43,050 nt of DNA from contig JAGDCE010000030.1 of the NCBI GenBank assembly GCA_017958705.1, positions 1 through 43,050 on the forward strand. Direction: 5' to 3'. The translations under genes were made by a program, and so were the position numbers. The notes beneath the pieces were generated by a model. It worked only from the letters and a program-made list of their open reading frames with translations. It was not told the DNA's origin and did not search any database. This document shows, piece after piece, positions 42,965 through 43,050 of this stretch. The first letter of the stretch is position 1, and each line of letters opens with the position of its first letter. This stretch comes from Clostridia bacterium (lineage in GTDB: Bacteria > Bacillota > Clostridia > Oscillospirales > CAG-272).

Positions 42965-43050
42965 TCACTTTCCGTTCGTTATGATATTGTACACTTTTGC
43001 CGGATCCTTGACGTTAGAGATCACGATACTTCCCTGATTCTGCCCCGGCA
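42965..43050 (-). CDS. C-terminal end of an unidentified protein (partial)
   Basis: On the minus strand an open frame enters from the right edge and ends at TGA (42967-42965), giving 28 residues ending in IVISNVKDPAKVYNIITNGK. The nine-base gap to the next gene and good codon use suggest a real gene cut by the window. Too little is visible to assign a family. Confidence 0.5.
   Translation of the reverse strand, partial: PGQNQGSIVISNVKDPAKVYNIITNGK

Overview
The window reads as a chromosomal segment of a spore-forming Firmicute (Bacillota), most likely an uncultured member of class Clostridia. The reasons are both replicative polymerases PolC and DnaE, the spore-coat ATPase gene spoIVA, a YlmC/YmxH PRC-barrel gene, whiA, and the classic Firmicute orders rpsB-tsf-pyrH-frr-uppS-cdsA-dxr-rseP-ispG-polC and nusB-xseA-xseB-ispA-...-tlyA-nadK-argR-recN. 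Most genes overlap by 1-14 bases or abut. Several starts are GTG or TTG. Promoters, where visible, are sigma-A like.

Layout. (1) 1-3243, plus strand: a lipid acyltransferase fused to a DedA/VTT-type membrane domain (cut by the left edge) and a YfcC-type transporter. (2) 3244-4050: no intact gene. It holds two terminators flanking about five degenerate 72-bp tandem repeats. (3) 4051-16640, minus strand: two transcription units. rpsB-tsf has its own promoter and a terminator. pyrH-frr-uppS-cdsA-dxr-rseP-ispG-polC also has its own promoter. Together they cover translation, UMP synthesis, undecaprenyl and phospholipid precursors, the MEP isoprenoid pathway, site-2 proteolysis and replication. (4) 16678-27006, minus strand: nusB, a TsaD-like gene, xseA, xseB, ispA, a ~600-nt structured RNA, a membrane protein, tlyA, nadK, argR, recN, tyrS, ylmC. 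(5) 27027-36262, minus strand: a lipoprotein, a class A PBP, dnaE, whiA and murB, the last interrupted by an in-frame TGA. (6) 36374-38742, minus strand: spoIVA with a sigma-E-like promoter, and an unknown 247-aa protein. (7) 38788-42244, plus strand: an HPr-like protein without histidine, dacF, pgi and a small P-loop-like protein. (8) 42243-43050, minus strand: three small or partial uncharacterised genes.

The most striking element is the 699-base space between ispA and the membrane gene upstream of tlyA. It is not empty. A sigma-A promoter faces into it, the predicted 5' end pairs with the 3' end, several internal hairpins can be drawn, and the next gene encodes a ~24-kDa four-helix membrane protein with a lysine-rich N-terminus. 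Size, strand, neighbours and partner gene all match OLE RNA (ornate, large, extremophilic) and its membrane partner OapA. This system is known from Bacillus halodurans and anaerobic Firmicutes, and has been linked to stress and magnesium tolerance. The identification comes from context and visible structure; no covariance-model search could be run.
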